Part shown: positions 34,863 through 43,177 of the stretch, one piece after another | Layout: every line of letters starts with the position of its first letter | How positions within the stretch are numbered: position 1 is the stretch's first letter | Assembly (NCBI GenBank): GCA_022651385.1 | Contig: JALCQR010000002.1 | Location: 62,001 to 126,000 of the forward strand | Source of the DNA: Clostridia bacterium | Lineage (GTDB): Bacteria > Bacillota > Clostridia > Lachnospirales > Anaerotignaceae | Direction of reading: 5' to 3' | DNA: 64,000 nt | Made by a program: the position numbers and the translations under genes | The notes under the pieces: model-generated | The model's input: only the letters and a program-made list of their open reading frames with translations | Databases searched by the model: none | Told to the model about the DNA's origin: nothing

Positions 34863-35747
34863 ATGAAATTGTTTAAAAAATGTCCTTTATTTATTCTGGT
34901 TTTTGCGGTATTTGCCATAATTGCGGTTATAGGTATAATCGGAAAAAACGGCATTTACAGCAAATTCAGCAAAAAGGAAATGACTCCCGTATCTTATGTT
35001 TTCGAGGGCGCGAAAGACAAAATATATCCATGGAACAATCTTAAAAGCAAAGAAACATATGAGCCTGAGATATCAAAACCGGACACATCAGAACAAACAT
35101 CCGCCGTATCGTCAATTATGTCTCTCCCGCCCAAGGCTCAGGAAAAAACGTACGATTTTACACAGGTAGATAAAAGTTATTTTGACGATGCTCTATTTAT
35201 AGGAGACTCCCGTACAGTCGGGCTTTCAATGTATTCAGACCTTGACAACGCAACTTATTACGCCGATGTAGGTGAAAGCATTTACCGTATATTCAATGAC
35301 AAAATAGCCGTAGTTGACGGAAAAAGCATGACAATTGACGCCGCTCTTTCAAAAAAGAAATTTGCCAAAATATATTTTTCAACAGGTATAAACGAGCTTG
35401 GCACAGGCACAGCCGAAAGTTTTGGGAAAAAATACAGCGAAGCCATAGACCGAATTAAAGAACTTCAGCCGGATGCTATTATTTTCGCCGAAAGTATAAT
35501 TGCAGTCGGACCTGAGCTTAATGCAAAAGATTCAGTATTTAATAATAAAAATATAAATGAAAGAAATGCCGAAATCAAAAAAACAGCCGATAATAAGACG
35601 GTGTTTTATATAGATGCAAACGAGGCTCTTGCCGATAAAAACGGCAATCTTTCTGAGCAGTATTCAAATGACGGCCTGCATCTTAAAGCAAAATATTACG
35701 ATGTATGGACTAATTTTTTAATGACAAAGGGAATTGTTAAAAACTAA
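34863..35747 (+). CDS. SGNH/GDSL hydrolase-fold protein, partner of the MBOAT acyltransferase
   Basis: Protein of 294 residues with an N-terminal membrane anchor (about 8-28) and an extracytoplasmic SGNH domain from about 100. The catalytic serine lies in FIGDSRTVGLS. The block V Asp/His pair is SNDGLHL near residue 280, and STGINELG supplies the block III Asn. It is 13 bases downstream of the MBOAT gene. By analogy with AlgJ/AlgX and DltD it probably hands an acyl group to an exported polymer. Confidence 0.88.
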   Translation: MKLFKKCPLFILVFAVFAIIAVIGIIGKNGIYSKFSKKEMTPVSYVFEGAKDKIYPWNNLKSKETYEPEISKPDTSEQTSAVSSIMSLPPKAQEKTYDFTQVDKSYFDDALFIGDSRTVGLSMYSDLDNATYYADVGESIYRIFNDKIAVVDGKSMTIDAALSKKKFAKIYFSTGINELGTGTAESFGKKYSEAIDRIKELQPDAIIFAESIIAVGPELNAKDSVFNNKNINERNAEIKKTADNKTVFYIDANEALADKNGNLSEQYSNDGLHLKAKYYDVWTNFLMTKGIVKN

Positions 35748-35763
35748 AACATTTACAGTCAAC

Positions 35764-35796
35764 GGGATACTTTTAAAAGTATCCCATATTTTTTAT
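35764..35796 (+). terminator. Terminator after the SGNH gene
   Basis: Perfect palindrome GGGATACTTTTAAAAGTATCCC followed by ATATTTTTTATG. It is 16 bases past the stop. Confidence 0.85.
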
Positions 35797-35919
35797 GCAG
35801 ATTTATTTTGATATTAAATTTTTAAGTATAAAATATAACTATATTTCGGTTGCTGAATATAACCGTATGTGATATTATTAAAAATAATATAGTTTTAATT
35901 TGAAAAAGAAGGTGTTTTT

Positions 35920-37125
35920 ATGCAGAATATAAGGAAAGTAACAAATGATATCTACTATGTTGGAGCAAGTAACAGACGCCTTTCGCTCTTTGAAAACGTC
36001 TACCCTATTCCGAGAGGAATATCGTACAACTCATATGTGCTTGTAGATGATAAAACCGTACTATTTGATACTGCCGATAAAATTGTTGAACTTCAGTTTC
36101 TTGAAAATGTTGAAGCCGCTCTTAACGGCAGAAATCTTGACTACATTGTAGTAAATCATATGGAGCCTGACCATTGCGCTGTCTTGGAAGAAATAATACG
36201 CAGATACCCTGACATAAAAGTAGTCTTAAATGCAAAAACAGTTAATATGGTAAAGCAGTTCTTTGATTTTGACATAGACAGCAGATCCGTTATAATAAAG
36301 GAAGGCGATAAGCTGGAAACAGGAAGACATACTTTAACATTTTTCATGGCGCCTATGGTACATTGGCCGGAAGTTATGATGACTTATGACATAACGGAAA
36401 AAATTCTTTTTTCAGCCGACGCTTTTGGTACTTTCGGGGCAATAAACGGAAATCTTTTTTCAGATGAGGTTGATTTTGAACATGAATGGCTTGATGATGT
36501 AAGAAGGTATTACACAAATATAGTAGGAAAATACGGCGGTCCGGTACAGACAGCACTTAAAAAAGCGTCTGCTTACGAAATAGACATTATAGCACCCTTG
36601 CACGGAGTTTTATGGAAAAAGGATATTATACCGGAATTAATCGAAAAATATACAAAGTGGGCTACCTACACTCCTGAGGATAAAGCGGTTATGATTGCCT
36701 ATGGTTCAGTTTACGGCAATACTCAAAACGCCGCAGAGATACTTGCATCAAAGCTTTCTGAAAAAGGAGTTAAAAACATAAAGCTTTATGATGTTTCAGT
36801 CACACATCCTTCATATATTCTGTCTGAGGCTTTTAGGTGCAGCGTTCTTGTATTTGCCTCTGCAACATATAATAACGGCATTTTCATAAATATGGAAAAC
36901 CTTCTTCATGATATTGCCGCTCACTGCCTCCAAAACAGAACTGTTGCCTTCATACAAAACGGTTCATGGGCTCCTGTAGCCGGAAAGAAAATGGAAGAAA
37001 TAATTTCTTCTCTTAAGGGAATGAACATCATAGAAAAGAAAGTCACAATTAAATCTTCCCTTAAAGAATCCCAGCTAAAAGACATTGAGGAGCTTGCAGA
37101 TGCAATTGTTGAAAGCCTGAAATAA
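35920..37125 (+). CDS. FprA-family A-type flavodiiron protein
   Basis: Flavodiiron protein of 401 residues that reduces O2 or NO to protect an anaerobe. The N-terminal metallo-beta-lactamase domain has the diiron ligands HMEPDHCA (about 80-87), then a later APMVHWPE and DAFG. The C-terminal flavodoxin domain from about 255 begins VMIAYGSVYGNTQNAAE, which binds FMN. Single gene with terminators on both sides. Electron donor genes such as rubredoxin are not nearby. Confidence 0.95.
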   Translation: MQNIRKVTNDIYYVGASNRRLSLFENVYPIPRGISYNSYVLVDDKTVLFDTADKIVELQFLENVEAALNGRNLDYIVVNHMEPDHCAVLEEIIRRYPDIKVVLNAKTVNMVKQFFDFDIDSRSVIIKEGDKLETGRHTLTFFMAPMVHWPEVMMTYDITEKILFSADAFGTFGAINGNLFSDEVDFEHEWLDDVRRYYTNIVGKYGGPVQTALKKASAYEIDIIAPLHGVLWKKDIIPELIEKYTKWATYTPEDKAVMIAYGSVYGNTQNAAEILASKLSEKGVKNIKLYDVSVTHPSYILSEAFRCSVLVFASATYNNGIFINMENLLHDIAAHCLQNRTVAFIQNGSWAPVAGKKMEEIISSLKGMNIIEKKVTIKSSLKESQLKDIEELADAIVESLK

Positions 37126-37147
37126 AACAGAATAAATTTTGAATTTT

Positions 37148-37199
37148 AAAATAAGTGTAATTGTTTGAGTATAATGTAACAGTTACACTTATTTTTTTT
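37148..37199 (+). terminator. Terminator after the flavodiiron gene
   Basis: Arms AAATAAGTGTAA (37149-37160) and TTACACTTATTT (37183-37194), followed by a run of eight Ts. The loop is long at 22 bases. Confidence 0.8.
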
Positions 37200-37269
37200 C
37201 GAAATATTATGGTTTTGTTTAATTAACTTGTTTAAAAAAACACATGCTAAAATTAATTTTATGATTCTG

Positions 37270-37293
37270 TGTAACGTTTTTATAAATCGCGTC
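37270..37293 (+). promoter_or_regulatory. Candidate ECF-sigma promoter upstream of the sigma factor gene
   Basis: TGTAAC at 37270-37275 and CGTC at 37290-37293, with 14 bases between, resemble the -35 and -10 elements of ECF-type autoregulated promoters. It lies 30 bases upstream of the start. The spacing fits ECF promoters, but the match is short. Confidence 0.5.
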
Positions 37294-37319
37294 ACTAATT
37301 TACAGAAAGGAGAAAAAAT

Positions 37320-37814
37320 ATGGATTCCATAGATGAAATATATGCCAAACATTCAAAAATGATATACTATTTCCTCTTATCTAAAACAAGTGACCGCGAT
37401 ACCGCAGAAGAATTAACTCAGGAAACATTTTATCAGGCAATAAAATGTATAAAATCATTTAAGGGAAAAAGCAGTGTTTCAACTTGGCTGTGCGGAATTG
37501 CCGAAAACGTATGGCATTCATGGCTTAGAAAACAGAAAAACACAATAAATACTTTAGATGAAGAAGCCTCAGCGGATTCAGTTGAGGACAAGCTGATAAT
37601 TAAATGGGATGCCAAAGAAATACTTAAATATCTGCATTCGTTAAATGAGCCCATAAGAGAAGTAATTTATCTAAGGCTTATTGGAAACTTATCTTTTAAA
37701 GATATAGGAGATATTATGGAAAAAAGCGAAAATTGGGCAAGAGTTAATTTTTACCGCGGCAAGGAAAAAATAATTAAGGAGGTTAAGAAAGATGAAAGAA
37801 AGGATACCCTGTGA
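37320..37814 (+). CDS. ECF-type RNA polymerase sigma factor
   Basis: Sigma-70 family ECF factor of 164 residues. Region 2 (about 10-75) includes DRDTAEELTQETFYQAI and STWLCGIAENVWHSWLR. Region 4 (about 105-160) includes LRLIGNLSFKDIGDIMEKSENWARV. It starts at ATG 37320 after AAGGAG. The anti-sigma gene overlaps its end by 23 bases, so the two are coupled. The signal and regulon are unknown, but the downstream DUF1287 gene is likely part of it. Confidence 0.93.
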   Translation: MDSIDEIYAKHSKMIYYFLLSKTSDRDTAEELTQETFYQAIKCIKSFKGKSSVSTWLCGIAENVWHSWLRKQKNTINTLDEEASADSVEDKLIIKWDAKEILKYLHSLNEPIREVIYLRLIGNLSFKDIGDIMEKSENWARVNFYRGKEKIIKEVKKDERKDTL

Positions 37815-38745
37815 AATTATTCAGGATTTACTGCCTTTATATATTGACGGCCTTACACAGGACAAAACAAATGAATATATTAGAGAGCACCTTAACAGCT
37901 GTGAAATATGTAAAAACAAATATAACAATATGACAGATAAAATCAGAAATGAGGAAAAAGAAAAGGAAATTTTTCCGGAAATCGATTACCTTAAAAAGGT
38001 AAAAAAGAAAAATCAAAAAAAAGTCGTTTTTTCAGCATTGGCTTCTTTTGCTATACTTATAGCAATTGTATTAAGCAAGCTCTACGTTTTTGGCTTCCCT
38101 ATAACCGATTATCATACACAAATGTCGGTTGCAGAACAAAACGCAGAAATAAAAGGACAAATATATAATCCTTCTTACGTATACAGTCATTATAAAATAA
38201 AAAACGGTAATATTATTATATACGGCTGTCTGTCATCCGTTTGGAATAAAAATCAAGATTTTTTAATAAATTATGACTGCTCATATGGCAATATTAATAT
38301 AAACAGAGAAACAATAACATCAAGCGGAAAAGTGATTACGGCTTTGGCAAATAAATTATACAGCATAAGAAATCCATATATAGGCGATATGCCGGCAAAC
38401 GGTGAAATTTCGGAAGCTCTCGGAATATGCAAAAATCTGGGAAATTATACAAATTCACTTCAGACAACAAAAGAGCCTTACGGCTGGACATTGGAATTTA
38501 CTGGGAATGTAACAAAATTTAATGAGACAAAATTTAATTCCACAATGCAGTCTTATGCATGTGTATTATTGGCAATGATAGATAACTGCGGCGAAATATC
38601 ATGGAACTATGTCTGTGACGGCAAACTGTGCACCAAAACATTTACTGCCGAAGACGCAAAGCAAATTACAGGCAACGACATAAAATCATATTCATCAAGC
38701 TCAGAAAACGTACAGAATTTGCTTAACTTGGTTAACATAAAATAA
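37792..38745 (+). CDS. Membrane-anchored anti-sigma factor with zinc-binding zf-HC2 domain
   Basis: Protein of 317 residues. The N-terminal zinc finger has C7, H33, C37 and C40 (EHLNSCEIC), typical of ZAS anti-sigma domains. A single transmembrane helix covers about 83-103, followed by an extracellular domain of about 210 residues with no recognised family. It holds the ECF sigma factor at the membrane until a wall or envelope signal arrives. The gene starts inside the sigma gene. Confidence 0.9.
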   Translation: MKERIPCEIIQDLLPLYIDGLTQDKTNEYIREHLNSCEICKNKYNNMTDKIRNEEKEKEIFPEIDYLKKVKKKNQKKVVFSALASFAILIAIVLSKLYVFGFPITDYHTQMSVAEQNAEIKGQIYNPSYVYSHYKIKNGNIIIYGCLSSVWNKNQDFLINYDCSYGNININRETITSSGKVITALANKLYSIRNPYIGDMPANGEISEALGICKNLGNYTNSLQTTKEPYGWTLEFTGNVTKFNETKFNSTMQSYACVLLAMIDNCGEISWNYVCDGKLCTKTFTAEDAKQITGNDIKSYSSSSENVQNLLNLVNIK

Positions 38746-38767
38746 AAATACTACGGAGGCGGTAAAA

Positions 38768-39460
38768 ATTAAGAAAAAAAATATTATTATTTTAATAATT
38801 GTTGTTTACGCAATTATTCGGCTGTTTTTCCTTTATCAGACCTTACACCAAAAACAGAAGTTTTATACCGCAGAAGAGCTTAACATAACTGAAACAAAAA
38901 GCGGTAATGATGAAGATAAAGACGGCATAGACGACTATACGGATATCTGTCTTGGCGCCAGAGAATACATCGAAACAAAACCTGTATACAAGAGTAAATA
39001 TTATGAAGGCGGTTACCCAAATGACAAATACGGCGTATGCACTGATGTAATTTGGCATGCTTTTTCCGCTGCCGGGTATGACTTAAAAAGCCTCGTTGAC
39101 ACAGACATTTCCAATAACAAGGACGCTTACGGTATTGAAACCCCTGACCCTAATATAGATTTCAGACGTGTGAATAATCTTAAAATATTCTTTGACCGAA
39201 ATGCGGAAAGCCTTAATACAAGCCTTGACAATCCTAAGGACTGGCAGGCCGGTGATATAGTGGTGTTTACAAAACATATTGCTATTTGCTCTGACAAACG
39301 AAATTCAAACGGTATTCCGTTTATAATCCACCACAGCAATATTGTCGAAGGCGCAACTGAAGCAGACGAAATGGGTAAATACACAATAGTCGGGCACTAC
39401 CGCTGGAATAAGGAAGCAAACGACGCCAAAAATTCTTGGGATGCCGTATCAAACCATTAA
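38768..39460 (+). CDS. DUF1287 family protein, membrane-anchored, with apparent ATT start
   Basis: Open frame of 230 residues with N-terminal transmembrane helix (about 6-23). The DUF1287 domain follows from about 60, with YEGGYPNDKYGVCTDVIWHAF, WQAGDIVVFTKHIAIC and IIHHSN. These contain the Cys and His residues of the NlpC/P60-like family. No ATG, GTG or TTG exists between the upstream in-frame stop and the first helix. ATT at 38768 sits eight bases after a strong GGAGG site. A GTG at 39170 would remove the helix and half the domain. It is 22 bases downstream of the anti-sigma gene, so is probably in the same operon. DUF1287 proteins may act on peptidoglycan. Confidence 0.8.
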   Translation: MKKKNIIILIIVVYAIIRLFFLYQTLHQKQKFYTAEELNITETKSGNDEDKDGIDDYTDICLGAREYIETKPVYKSKYYEGGYPNDKYGVCTDVIWHAFSAAGYDLKSLVDTDISNNKDAYGIETPDPNIDFRRVNNLKIFFDRNAESLNTSLDNPKDWQAGDIVVFTKHIAICSDKRNSNGIPFIIHHSNIVEGATEADEMGKYTIVGHYRWNKEANDAKNSWDAVSNH

Positions 39461-39800
39461 CTGCCCTATTAAACCGATCCCATAGTCTTATATCTTTTTG
39501 AAAAAAGCGCAGCCCAGCATGTAGAAAAACCTATATCAAAATAAAATTGCGCAAAAGAATAATTTAGGGGAGCTTTTTCACTTGCAAAAAGCTCCTAACC
39601 CTTTAAAAATGCGCTTATTGGCAAATTAAGACCTTGAGACTCTGTCCCAAACCCTGCCAGCCTTTAAAAAGGCCGGCTCTAAACTTTAATAGGCTTCGCA
39701 CAAGTAATTACTTTTGTACAAAATTAATTTTGACGATAACTTTTTCGACAGCCTGGTGCAGACATATTATGGTTGCATTTTTTATTTAATTTTTATTCCT
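39461..39800. repeat. Intergenic region with nested palindromes, dispersed-repeat-like
   Basis: No gene. A hairpin at 39548-39614 has outer arms TGCGCA/TGCGC and an inner perfect stem GGAGCTTTTT / AAAAAGCTCC (39569-39578, 39586-39595). A second inverted repeat CCAGCCTTT / AAGGCCGG follows near 39657-39676. The block ATTAAGACCTTGAGACTCTG near 39626 has a diverged partner ATTAAGACCTTGGGCCTTTG near 59812. It resembles decayed copies of a dispersed intergenic element between convergent genes. Confidence 0.6.
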
Positions 39801-40487
39801 TTATTCAAGAGCCGGGTCCTTAACACCGTTTAGCTCAAATGCCCTTGCTCTGTCTATACATGTACCGCATTTTCCGCAAGGCTTGTCTCCGCCTTCATAA
39901 CAGCTCCATGTAAGCTCATATGGCACCTTTAGCTCAAGGCCCTTCTTTACAACATCGGCTTTTGTTTTATTTACAAAAGGAGCTTCAACTCTCAGTTGCT
40001 TTCCGCTTCCTATAAAAATTGCCTGATTAATAGCCTTATTAAATTCATCCGAACAATCAGGATATGCGTTTCCTGCTGCATCGTCGCTGTGAGCGCCGTA
40101 ATAAATTACATCGCAGCCTTTTGAAAGTGCAATGCTTGCGGCAGATGATAGAAAAAGGCCGTTTCTGAAAGGAACATATGTTGATACAGGTTTTCCGCCT
40201 GTTTTCTTAATCTGCTCTGCATAAGACTGCTCCGGGATGTCTTTATTAGAATGACTTAAAAGAGAGCAGTCGCTGTACTTGAAAATCTTAGCCAAGTCAA
40301 GATACAAATGCTCAATTCCATAATATTTTGCTACGTTTTTGGACGCCTCAATTTCTTTTACATGCTTCTGGCCATAAGAAACAGAAAGCGCAACCACATT
40401 TTCTTTTCCGTATTTATCTATTGCAAGAGCAAGGCATGTTGTGGAATCAACACCTCCGCTGAATAATACCAATGCTTTTTTACTCAT
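39801..40487 (-). CDS. queC: 7-cyano-7-deazaguanine synthase
   Basis: Converts 7-carboxy-7-deazaguanine to preQ0 with ATP and ammonia. The protein has 228 residues. The N-terminal PP-loop is LVLFSGGVDSTT (about 5-16). A C-terminal zinc site is formed by CYEGGDKPCGKCGTCIDR. It starts at ATG 40487, eight bases after AAAGGAG; an upstream GTG overlaps that site. It is the last gene of the queD-queE-folE-queC operon. Confidence 0.96.
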   Translation of the reverse strand: MSKKALVLFSGGVDSTTCLALAIDKYGKENVVALSVSYGQKHVKEIEASKNVAKYYGIEHLYLDLAKIFKYSDCSLLSHSNKDIPEQSYAEQIKKTGGKPVSTYVPFRNGLFLSSAASIALSKGCDVIYYGAHSDDAAGNAYPDCSDEFNKAINQAIFIGSGKQLRVEAPFVNKTKADVVKKGLELKVPYELTWSCYEGGDKPCGKCGTCIDRARAFELNGVKDPALE

Positions 40488-40501
40488 AATTTTCACTCCT
40501 T

Positions 40502-41077
40502 TTACGCCTTAAGCCTCATTTGAAGCATAACATCTGTTTTAAACCTTCCGCGCAGCGTACTTGTATATGTTTTTGCCGCTGGTTTTTTTATGCCTCTTGC
40601 CGTCATACAGCTGTGGCAGCCTTCTATAAGTACAGCCACATCATCGGAACCGGTTATTTTCTGCATAATCTCCGCTATATCCGTACCTATTCTTTCCTGA
40701 AGCTGCAGGCGTTTCGAAACCATATCGGCAATTCTGGCAATTTTGCTAAGACCAATAACTTTTCCGTTAGGCACATACCCAACTGTAACCTTCATATCAT
40801 ACATAAGCGCCATATGATGCTCACAGTAGCTGAAAACATCTATATCACGCACTACAACACAGTCTTTTGAGTCGGTCTCAAAATCCAAATCATCATCAAA
40901 TGTCTTATTAAACATCTCGGCTATCTCAGTATTGCTGTAATTCATACCTTCAAATACTTCAAGGCACATCTTTGCAACTCTCTCAGGTGTGTCTTTAAGA
41001 CCTTCCCTACCGGGATTTTCGCCGAGAGCTATTAAAAGGCCTCTTATATGTTCTTTTACTTTTTCTTTATCTATCAT
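40502..41077 (-). CDS. folE: GTP cyclohydrolase I
   Basis: Makes dihydroneopterin triphosphate from GTP, the first step toward queuosine and folate. The protein has 191 residues. Zinc ligands are visible in [12 protein letters not shown] (Cys and His) and [11 protein letters not shown] (Cys). It starts at ATG 41077 after AAGGGG, one base after queE stops. Placement inside the que operon suggests a copy dedicated to preQ0 synthesis, or shared with folate. Confidence 0.96.
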   Translation of the reverse strand: MIDKEKVKEHIRGLLIALGENPGREGLKDTPERVAKMCLEVFEGMNYSNTEIAEMFNKTFDDDLDFETDSKDCVVVRDIDVFSYCEHHMALMYDMKVTVGYVPNGKVIGLSKIARIADMVSKRLQLQERIGTDIAEIMQKITGSDDVAVLIEGCHSCMTARGIKKPAAKTYTSTLRGRFKTDVMLQMRLKA

Positions 41078-41078
41078 T

Positions 41079-41747
41079 TTACACACCCCTTTTATTGGGG
41101 TCCCAAATAAATTTGTGCATCTGAAGCTGCAAATTAACCCCGTTCATCTTGTTTTTAAGCATAAAATCCACTATTTCCGAAGGCTCAATACTTCCGAAAA
41201 CCGGACTTATATATACATGGCATTTTCCCACAAGTTTATATTTTTCTATTATTTCCAATGCTTTTTCCAAGTCATTTTCACTGCCGGAAACAAATTTTAC
41301 TGTGTCTTTTTCCTCAAGCAAAGTGAAATTTTTAGCACACATATGTTCTTCCATTTTGCTTGAAGGCAGTTTATAATCCATAGTAAAAGACGGTCTGTTT
41401 TTTATGTCACAAAAAGGTTCAATATCAATGCTCCCGTTTGTTTCTATTTCTGCACTTAAATCCTTATCTGATGCTATAAGCTCTAAAAAATCTTTTATGC
41501 CTTCGCGCCAAAGAGGTTCTCCGCCTGTAATTGTTACATTTTCTATACCGCTTTTTTTTATTTCGTCATATATTTGCATAGCCGTTAAAACTTTGCATGG
41601 GGCATTTTTGTCATTTGCCCATTTTGTGTCACAGTATGAACATCTTAAATTACAGCCCGCAAACCTGACAAAAAAAGCCGGCTGACCTGCCCTGTAACCT
41701 TCTCCGTTTATGCTTACAAACATCTCAGTCACATTATATAATGTCAT
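41079..41747 (-). CDS. queE: 7-carboxy-7-deazaguanine synthase (radical SAM)
   Basis: Radical SAM enzyme of 222 residues that contracts 6-carboxytetrahydropterin to 7-carboxy-7-deazaguanine. The [4Fe-4S] motif is [15 protein letters not shown] (CxxxCxxC), and a SAM-binding VTITGGEP follows. I start at ATG 41747 after GAGAGG; earlier in-frame codons overlap queD and lack a site. It is between queD and folE. Confidence 0.95.
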   Translation of the reverse strand: MTLYNVTEMFVSINGEGYRAGQPAFFVRFAGCNLRCSYCDTKWANDKNAPCKVLTAMQIYDEIKKSGIENVTITGGEPLWREGIKDFLELIASDKDLSAEIETNGSIDIEPFCDIKNRPSFTMDYKLPSSKMEEHMCAKNFTLLEEKDTVKFVSGSENDLEKALEIIEKYKLVGKCHVYISPVFGSIEPSEIVDFMLKNKMNGVNLQLQMHKFIWDPNKRGV

Positions 41748-41757
41748 TTTAAGCCTC

Positions 41758-42177
41758 TCATTTCTCAAACACGGCACAGTTATCAGGCGTTTCATATACA
41801 ATAGTACGCTTTACACTGTACCCCTTTTCTTCCATTTTTTTAAATATAAAAGATGCCAGATTTTCGGCAGTCGGCCTAAAATCAAGCTCTGTAATTTTAA
41901 AATTCTCATCTTTTAAAGCCGTTAATGTGGAAGGTTTAAGCGAATTTTTTTCTATAATAAGAGAATGGTCGAAAAAATCGGCAATTTCTTTCAAATCTTT
42001 TTTGAGGTCTCCAAAGTCAACCACCATTCCGCGTTTTTCGCCTTTTTCCTGAACTGTTTCGGAATATATTTCCGCCTCAATTGTCCACCTGTGGCCGTGG
42101 ATGTTCTTGCATTTACCCACATAACCGAACAAAAAATGTGCAGCATCAAAGTTTTGTCTTGTTTTAAGTATATACAT
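41758..42177 (-). CDS. queD: 6-carboxy-5,6,7,8-tetrahydropterin synthase
   Basis: PTPS-family enzyme of 139 residues. It forms 6-carboxytetrahydropterin from dihydroneopterin triphosphate. The zinc histidines are in FDAAHFLFGYVGKCKNIHGHRW (His15, His29, His31), with catalytic Cys25. The later DHSLIIEKN segment is typical. First gene of the operon, directly downstream of a probable preQ1 riboswitch and terminator. Confidence 0.95.
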   Translation of the reverse strand: MYILKTRQNFDAAHFLFGYVGKCKNIHGHRWTIEAEIYSETVQEKGEKRGMVVDFGDLKKDLKEIADFFDHSLIIEKNSLKPSTLTALKDENFKITELDFRPTAENLASFIFKKMEEKGYSVKRTIVYETPDNCAVFEK

Positions 42178-42189
42178 TTTTATTTCCTT

Positions 42190-42219
42190 TCAAAAAAATA
42201 AGCGGCTCTAAAAGGCCGC
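42190..42219 (-). terminator. Terminator of the que-operon leader
   Basis: Stem GCGGC / GCCGC (42202-42206, 42215-42219), followed on the minus strand by TTATTTTTTTG. It lies between the aptamer and queD and would serve as the expression platform. Confidence 0.85.
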
Positions 42220-42240
42220 ACAAATAACAATTTGTTTTAG

Positions 42241-42284
42241 CCCTGGTTTTATTTATAGACAGGATGGTACAAACGAACTGTCTT
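42241..42284 (-). ncRNA. Probable preQ1-I riboswitch aptamer
   Basis: On the minus strand P1 is AGACAG / CTGTCT (42278-42283 and 42257-42262). The P1 loop starts TTC and contains GTTTGTACCATC, and P1 is followed by the A-rich tail ATAAATAAAAC. The GTTT of the loop can pair with AAAC of the tail to form the P2 pseudoknot. This is the compact preQ1-I layout, placed before queD-queE-folE-queC. A terminator follows. Ligand binding is inferred from architecture and context. Confidence 0.78.
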
Positions 42285-42333
42285 TATTCATTTTTATTCA
42301 ACTAAACAAATATAACATTTAAGACATACATAG

Positions 42334-43119
42334 TCAAGTTTCTTTTATATCAGATTTAAGCCTTGTTACCATACTTTTATAGGTGTCTATAAGCACAGCT
42401 ATATCAAGACCATAAAGCACACCGTCAAAGCCTCTTAAAAGCATATTTTTCGCCTCATCATGAGTAGAAGCAAAATTAATTGCAATTTTTTTATTGTCTT
42501 GGCAGGCTTTAAGCACACGTGCAACAGATTTTATAAAATTAGGATTTCCAAACTCTCCCGGTATGCCCATATTCATTGAAAGGTCATAAGGCACAATAAG
42601 TATGCCGCCAACTCCTTCCATTGCCGCGATTTCTTCTATATGTTCAACACAGCCAATTGTTTCACACTGAGGTATAATAAGCGTTTCAGCATTGCACGTT
42701 TTCATATATCCCTTAAGACCATATTTATGCTTGGAGTCGTAACCCCAGCCGCCGTCTCGCGTCATACAGTAACCGCGGTTTCCGAGAGGATAAAACTTTC
42801 CCCATTCTATTACTTTTTTTACCTGTTCTGTGCTATCTATTCCCGGCACAACAATAACCTGAGCTCCGGCGTCAAGACATTTCAAAACAGGTGTTCTTGC
42901 TGCCTCATTTACTCTTACAAAAGATGTAATGCCTGCTGCTTTGCATGTTGTGAAGTAATCGGTTATTTCTCCTATATCGGCAGGCGAATGTTCAATGTCA
43001 AACATTACAAAATCAAGGCCTGTATACCCGTATGCCTCAACAGAAGCGGCATTTCTTATATGACATAAAGTACCAATAGTTTTTTCTCCGTTTTTGAATT
43101 TTTCAATTACTTTATTCAT
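42334..43119 (-). CDS. HpcH/HpaI family aldolase
   Basis: Class II-type pyruvate-dependent aldolase of 261 residues (HpcH/HpaI/GarL superfamily). FVMFDIEHSPADI, VVPGIDSTEQVKKV and PQCETIGCVEHIEEI contain the metal-binding Glu and catalytic residues. VGGILIVPYDLSMNMG follows. I start at ATG 43119 after AAAGGTG. Such enzymes cleave 4-hydroxy-2-oxo-acids such as 2-dehydro-3-deoxyglucarate to pyruvate plus aldehyde. It is preceded by an uncharacterised gene on the same strand, separated by a terminator. Confidence 0.9.
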   Translation of the reverse strand: MNKVIEKFKNGEKTIGTLCHIRNAASVEAYGYTGLDFVMFDIEHSPADIGEITDYFTTCKAAGITSFVRVNEAARTPVLKCLDAGAQVIVVPGIDSTEQVKKVIEWGKFYPLGNRGYCMTRDGGWGYDSKHKYGLKGYMKTCNAETLIIPQCETIGCVEHIEEIAAMEGVGGILIVPYDLSMNMGIPGEFGNPNFIKSVARVLKACQDNKKIAINFASTHDEAKNMLLRGFDGVLYGLDIAVLIDTYKSMVTRLKSDIKET

Positions 43120-43146
43120 TCGTGAGCTCACCTTTCAGATTTGCCA

Positions 43147-43177
43147 TAAAAAATGACGCAATTGAAAAAACGTCATT
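43147..43177 (-). terminator. Terminator of the unknown-protein gene
   Basis: Arms AATGACG (43152-43158) and CGTCATT (43171-43177), followed on the minus strand by six Ts. It overlaps the stop region of the gene at 43176-43685. Confidence 0.75.
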
